From: Bacillota bacterium
GTDB taxonomy: Bacteria; Bacillota; Limnochordia; Darwinibacteriales; Darwinibacteriaceae
NCBI GenBank assembly: GCA_012799115.1
Contig: JAAZLY010000307.1
Coordinates: 1 to 16,272 of the forward strand
Length of the DNA: 16,272 nt
Direction of reading: 5' to 3'
In this document: positions 12,765 through 16,272 of the stretch, piece after piece
How positions within the stretch are numbered: the first letter of the stretch is position 1
Layout: each line of letters starts with the position of its first letter
Notes under the pieces: generated by a model
Told to the model about the DNA's origin: nothing
What the model saw: only the letters and a program-made list of their open reading frames with translations
The model's database searches: none
Made by a program: the position numbers and the translations under genes

Positions 12765-14384
12765 TTGAACATAGGTGTTGCTGCAATTGTCGTTGGTCTG
12801 TTGGGTGGACTTGGCCTGTTTCTCCTAGGTATTCAGCTTCTGGCTGACGGACTACAGAAGGCTGCAGGCGAACGGATGCGTCGCATCTTGGAGCTCTTTA
12901 CATCAAGACCCATCAACGCTGCGTTGACAGGTGCAGGTGTAACTGCCATTTTACAGTCCAGTTCTACTACGACAGTGATGATTGTCGGCTTTGTAAATTC
13001 TGGTCTGATGAAACTGAGCCAAGCGGTTGGTACTATCATGGGAGCCAACATTGGTACGACGATAACAGCGCAAGCCATCTCCTTCGACATCTATAGCTTG
13101 GCCTATCCCTTGATTGCAGTTGGAGCTCTTTTCTACTACTTTTCCAAGAAGAAACTCTATCGCTATGGTGGCATGGGCGTTCTCGGGTTTGGTCTGCTCC
13201 TTCTTGGGCTCCAGACGATGAGTAGTTCTGTCAGTCCCGTGCGGGAGTATGAACCGTTCCTCCAACTTTTGGTAGCCATCGGTGATCGGCCTATCCTGGG
13301 TATCCTGGCAGGCGCCCTCTTTACGATGGTAATCCAAAGTTCTAGTGCGACAACAGGTATTGCTATTGCCTTTTCGTGGCAAGGCATTTTGAGTCTTCCA
13401 GCTGGGTTAGCGTTGATTGTAGGTGCTAACCTCGGCACCTGCATCACAGTGGTTCTAGCCTCACTCAGTTCGCCTGTTACGGCAAAGAGGGTAGCTTTAA
13501 GCCATGTTCTCTTTAACGTAACGGGTGTGATTCTATTCATTATATTACGTCGGCCCTTTACTAGTCTGGTCCTTTTGACGGGTAATACGGTGGCTCGTCA
13601 GATTGCTAATGCCCATACCTTGTTCAATGTCTTCACGACCGTAATTCTGTTTCCGCTTTTGCCCCGCTTTGTCCGGCTCGTCACTGCTCTGATTCCCGGG
13701 GAAGATGGTGTGTTTGAAGCGAAACCGAAGTATCTAGATGAACGCCTCATTCAAACCCCTGGTGCACTCATTAGTGCCCAAAAAGAGGCTGTCCGGATGG
13801 GGGAAATCGCTGTGGAAATGGTGGATCGAGCTGTTGCAGCCTTTGTAACCGGTACGACCGATCAGCTCAAGGATCTTCAACAGCGAGAAGAAGTTGTTAA
13901 TACGTTAGAAACAGCCATCACCGCCTTTTTGGCCAAGGCCAATCAGTACTCCATGAATGAGAGTGAGGCGCGGGGGATGGTGAATCTGATGCATATTGTC
14001 AACGACCTAGAACGTATGGCAGACCACGCCATCAACATTTCTGAGTTAGCAGAGGCACGAGAGAATGGGCGACACGAGCTTAGTGATGCCGCTAGAGACG
14101 ATTTGCAGAGCATGTTTGCTGAAGTGGATCGCATCTCCCGCAGCGTGCTCCACTCCCTAGCCCACCAGGATGTGAATGAAGCGACCAGTCTCATTGGCGA
14201 AGATGATAAGGTTGACGATTTGGAAAGACGTTATCGTACGAACCACATTGCCCGCCTTAACGAAGGGCTCTGCAATCCTGAAGCAGGCGTACTGTTCTTG
14301 GATGTTGTCAGTAATCTAGAACGGGTGGCAGACCACGCCCATAATATTGCAGAAGGTGTGGCGGACATCGCCTTTTCCAAATAG
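12765..14384 (+). CDS. Na+/phosphate cotransporter (NptA/PNaS family) with PhoU-like C-terminus
   Basis: A 539-residue membrane protein for sodium-coupled phosphate uptake or export. It has the family's two inverted halves: GGLGLFLLGIQLLADGLQ at 14-31 with QSSSTTT at 64-70, and QSSSATTGIAIAFSW at 191-205 with GANLGTCITV. The QSSS repeats bind substrate and ion. About eight hydrophobic helices run to residue 310. Residues 335-535 form a PhoU-like helical domain with two metal-binding E-R-x-x-D-H motifs (417-421 region and ERVADHAHNIAE at 519-530). TTG at 12765 is preferred: GAGGGG lies 7 bases before it, whereas GTG at 12750 would place that site inside the coding region. It diverges from the glycosyltransferase. 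ireB follows after 80 bases with no terminator. Confidence 0.92.
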   Translation: MNIGVAAIVVGLLGGLGLFLLGIQLLADGLQKAAGERMRRILELFTSRPINAALTGAGVTAILQSSSTTTVMIVGFVNSGLMKLSQAVGTIMGANIGTTITAQAISFDIYSLAYPLIAVGALFYYFSKKKLYRYGGMGVLGFGLLLLGLQTMSSSVSPVREYEPFLQLLVAIGDRPILGILAGALFTMVIQSSSATTGIAIAFSWQGILSLPAGLALIVGANLGTCITVVLASLSSPVTAKRVALSHVLFNVTGVILFIILRRPFTSLVLLTGNTVARQIANAHTLFNVFTTVILFPLLPRFVRLVTALIPGEDGVFEAKPKYLDERLIQTPGALISAQKEAVRMGEIAVEMVDRAVAAFVTGTTDQLKDLQQREEVVNTLETAITAFLAKANQYSMNESEARGMVNLMHIVNDLERMADHAINISELAEARENGRHELSDAARDDLQSMFAEVDRISRSVLHSLAHQDVNEATSLIGEDDKVDDLERRYRTNHIARLNEGLCNPEAGVLFLDVVSNLERVADHAHNIAEGVADIAFSK

Positions 14385-14464
14385 GTATCAGGCGGTCAGA
14401 GCAGGGGCTCTGGAAGCGAATGATTTAGGCAGTGAGAGGATATTGTTAAGAGGGAGGGGCTTTA

Positions 14465-14722
14465 ATGGGAGTATCGGATCGGACACGGCTGTTTTCGGCC
14501 ATCGATAAAGAAGCCAACGATACGAGGGAGATTTTGGCGAAAGTATGGGCAGCCTTGACAGAAAAGGGGTACCAACCCCTAGATCAAATTGTTGGTTATC
14601 TTGTCTCGGGTGATCCTTCGTATATTACAGCGCATGGCGATGCCAGACGTCTTATTCAATCCATCGAACGAAATGACCTTTTAGAAGAGATAGTTGCAGA
14701 CTATTTCAAAGGACTAGCATAG
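14465..14722 (+). CDS. ireB: IreB/ReoM family (UPF0297) regulatory phosphoprotein
   Basis: An 85-residue helical regulator. The family core is plain: ALTEKGYQPLDQIVGYLVSGDPSYITAHGDARRLIQ at 30-65, then IERNDLLEEIVADYF. In Enterococcus faecalis IreB is a substrate of the PASTA kinase IreK, and in Listeria the homologue ReoM, phosphorylated on Thr7 by PrkA, controls ClpCP breakdown of MurA. Here the N-terminus MGVSDRTRLF also has a threonine at position 7 in the matching D-x-T context. The ATG follows AGGGAGGGG. In many Bacillota this gene precedes ruvX/yqgF; here it directly precedes murA, with only 12 bases between, so the pair is likely cotranscribed. No kinase or phosphatase gene is in the window. 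Confidence 0.93.
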   Translation: MGVSDRTRLFSAIDKEANDTREILAKVWAALTEKGYQPLDQIVGYLVSGDPSYITAHGDARRLIQSIERNDLLEEIVADYFKGLA

Positions 14723-14734
14723 GGAGGCGTATTT

Positions 14735-16000
14735 ATGGCTCGTTTAGTAATTGAAGGTGGAAAGCCTCTCCGCGGAACGGTGGAAATAAGTGGGGCAAAA
14801 AACAGCGCCCTCGCCATAATTGTAGCTGCGGCATTGGCCACGGAAGGCGAGTGTGTACTGGACAACATTCCTCAGGGAAGCGATATTGGCACGATCTGCC
14901 TCATTCTTCAGGATCTAGGGGTTGGCGTTTGGTTTGATGATCAAGAACGCTTACATATTCGAGGTTCCACCCTGGACAAATACCAAGCCTCCTATGACCT
15001 AGTGCGCAAGATGCGTGCTTCCTTCTATAGCGCAGGTTTACTCTTGGCTCGCCTCGGGCAGGCTGAAGTGCCCCTTCCTGGTGGCTGTGCTATTGGTTCT
15101 CGTCCAGTAGATTACCATATCAAGGGGTTTACCCAAATGGGTGCCGAGGTAGTGATTGAACATGGGTACATGAAGGCAGAAGCCAAAGCTCTTCATGGTA
15201 CGCATATTTACGTAAATCGCGCCAGCGTTGGCACGACCATCAACTTGATGATTGCGGCCTCCTTGGCTGAGGGAACCACAATTCTGGAAAATGCGGCGAA
15301 AGAACCTGAAATCGTAGATCTGGCCATCTTCCTAAATGGAATGGGAGCCAAGGTGAGGGGTGCTGGAACAGAGAGCATTCGTATCGAGGGTGTCGATCGT
15401 CTGCATGGCATTGAATATTCCATTATTCCAGATCGCATTGAAGCGGGAACGTTTCTCTTTGCAGCGGCCATCACAGGCGGGGAGATCCACATTAAGAGCG
15501 TTGTTGCTGAGCACTTGCGTGTGCCCATTGTCAAATTAGAAGAGGCAGGTGTCGCCTTGACCCGAGGCGACAACGAACTGCATGTGAAAGCTCCCCATCG
15601 TCTCAAACCAATTGATGTGGAGACGCTACCTTACCCTGGGTTCCCCACGGATCTGCAACAACCTCTGGTAGCGGCCATGTGTTTGGCCGATGGAACCAGT
15701 GTGGTTAGAGAGACAATCTTTGATCGTTTTCGCTACGTGGATGAACTAAGAAGGATGGGAGCAGATATCAAGATTGAGCAAGGGACTGCCATTATCCGAG
15801 GCGTTCCGCAGCTCACGGGCGCTCCTGTTGAAATTACAGACCTGAGGGCCGGCGCGGCCCTGGCCATAGCCGCGTTAGCTGCTGAAGGACGAACAGAGCT
15901 CTACGGAGTGGAAATTCTGGACCGAGGGTATGAGTTCTTTGAAGATAAGCTGAAGAAACTCGGGGCGATCATTTATCGGGAAGATACAGACAAGCAATAA
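14735..16000 (+). CDS. murA: UDP-N-acetylglucosamine 1-carboxyvinyltransferase
   Basis: First committed step of peptidoglycan synthesis: adds enolpyruvate from PEP to UDP-GlcNAc in the cytoplasm. The 421 residues match family length. Key residues: K22 and N23 in SGAKNSAL, R94 in RKMRASF, and the active-site C118 in LPGGCAIGSRPVDYH. Cysteine rather than aspartate here means the usual fosfomycin target is intact. The catalytic aspartate loop is FPTDLQQP (usually TDMQAQ), and ELRRMGADI and GRTELYGVEILDRGYE near the end are typical. The AGGGAGG ribosome site overlaps the ireB stop, 7 bases before ATG 14735. The stop codon touches a terminator, so the npt-ireB-murA unit ends here. Confidence 0.97.
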   Translation: MARLVIEGGKPLRGTVEISGAKNSALAIIVAAALATEGECVLDNIPQGSDIGTICLILQDLGVGVWFDDQERLHIRGSTLDKYQASYDLVRKMRASFYSAGLLLARLGQAEVPLPGGCAIGSRPVDYHIKGFTQMGAEVVIEHGYMKAEAKALHGTHIYVNRASVGTTINLMIAASLAEGTTILENAAKEPEIVDLAIFLNGMGAKVRGAGTESIRIEGVDRLHGIEYSIIPDRIEAGTFLFAAAITGGEIHIKSVVAEHLRVPIVKLEEAGVALTRGDNELHVKAPHRLKPIDVETLPYPGFPTDLQQPLVAAMCLADGTSVVRETIFDRFRYVDELRRMGADIKIEQGTAIIRGVPQLTGAPVEITDLRAGAALAIAALAAEGRTELYGVEILDRGYEFFEDKLKKLGAIIYREDTDKQ

Positions 16001-16020
16001 AAGGGCTGCGGCCCTTTTTT
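15999..16020 (+). terminator. Terminator after murA
   Basis: The stem AAAAGGGC/GCCCTTTT with loop TGCG ends in six T. Its first two bases are the last two of the murA stop codon. Confidence 0.88.
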
Positions 16021-16039
16021 GTTGATGGGGGTGAGCGCA

Positions 16040-16272
16040 TTGTCGGGTTCTGCACAATTGTATACCCATAGTGAGTACTCTCTCTTACAATCTGTCTGCA
16101 AGGTAGAGGATCTAGTGGAGCAGGCTGCACAACTCGGCATCGAGTCCCTAGCTCTAACGGATTGGGCTACCACCGCCGGGCACGGGGAGTTCGAGAGATG
16201 CTGCCATAAAGCTGGAGTTCGGCCCATTTTTGGTGCGGAGCTAGAAATTACGGATTTAGGACAGGTCGTACT
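16040..16272 (+). CDS. DNA polymerase III alpha subunit-like (DnaE) protein, PHP-domain start, cut by window edge
   Basis: About 77 residues of an N-terminal PHP domain are seen before the window ends. LYTHSEYSLLQS, VEDLVEQAAQLGIESLALTDWATTAGHGEF and HKAGVRPIFGAELEI follow the order of the DnaE N-terminus (HTEYSLLDG, ALTDH, GAGIKPIxGAE). The first metal pair normally found as H-L-H is Q-L-Y here, so the PHP site is probably not a full metal centre. The start is uncertain: TTG 16040 has GGGGG 8 bases before it, while GTG 16031 and ATG 16025 are also in frame but lack a site. It comes right after the murA terminator and so needs its own promoter, none of which is clear. It could also be a DnaE paralogue; the polymerase part is outside. 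Confidence 0.75.
   Translation, partial: MSGSAQLYTHSEYSLLQSVCKVEDLVEQAAQLGIESLALTDWATTAGHGEFERCCHKAGVRPIFGAELEITDLGQVV

Noticed and set aside
14397..14412. Hairpin CAGAGC-AGGG-GCTCTG between the phosphate transporter gene and ireB
   Set aside because: A short stem with no U tract after it. It is not a convincing terminator and nothing else supports a function.

Overview
The window reads as an ordinary chromosomal stretch of a Gram-positive-lineage bacterium, most likely a member of Bacillota. The support is the Rex redox repressor, an IreB/ReoM-family protein, a FabI-type enoyl-ACP reductase, strong GGAGG-type ribosome sites, a GltX next to a tRNA-Gln, PspC, and a cysteine-bracketed LysM protein of the kind often seen in endospore formers. 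Deep, poorly cultured Bacillota classes are possible, but the sequence cannot settle this. About half of the genes appear to start with TTG or GTG when the ribosome site is used to choose the start. No insertion sequence, prophage, CRISPR array or rRNA was seen.

Layout. (1) 1-808: 3' part of a complex-I/Mrp/hydrogenase-4-like membrane subunit, converging on nth; the two stop codons share one CTAG. (2) 805-2419, minus strand: a small unknown gene, a metallophosphoesterase and nth (endonuclease III), the last two tightly packed. (3) 2483-4558, plus strand: a secreted beta-rich protein, rex and fabI, ending in a two-way terminator shared with (4) a minus-strand secreted FMN-binding protein (4628-5317) with two predicted flavin attachment motifs. 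Rex-like operators lie before rex and before the FMN gene. (5) 5399-6673, minus strand: a five-domain LysM protein, then a thiamine-binding (DUF77-type) protein whose ribosome site is buried in a perfect hairpin. (6) tRNA-Asn with its own promoter and terminator. (7) 6995-8162, minus strand: D-2-hydroxyacid dehydrogenase and pspC. (8) 8302-11517, plus strand: an overlapping four-gene run parA-gltX-osmC family-cob(I)alamin adenosyltransferase, followed by tRNA-Gln. (9) 11634-12680, minus strand: a GT4 glycosyltransferase whose end runs into the tRNA-Gln terminator and tRNA. (10) 12765-16272, plus strand: Na/Pi cotransporter with a PhoU tail, ireB/reoM, murA, terminator, and the start of a DnaE-like polymerase.

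Working together. The clearest functional links are ireB directly before murA (in Listeria the IreB homologue ReoM controls MurA breakdown), Rex beside likely redox targets (fabI and the flavin protein), and gltX beside tRNA-Gln. None of these makes a wholly new system on its own. The best leads are the Rex/flavin-protein circuit, the ribosome-site hairpin and the ireB-murA pairing.
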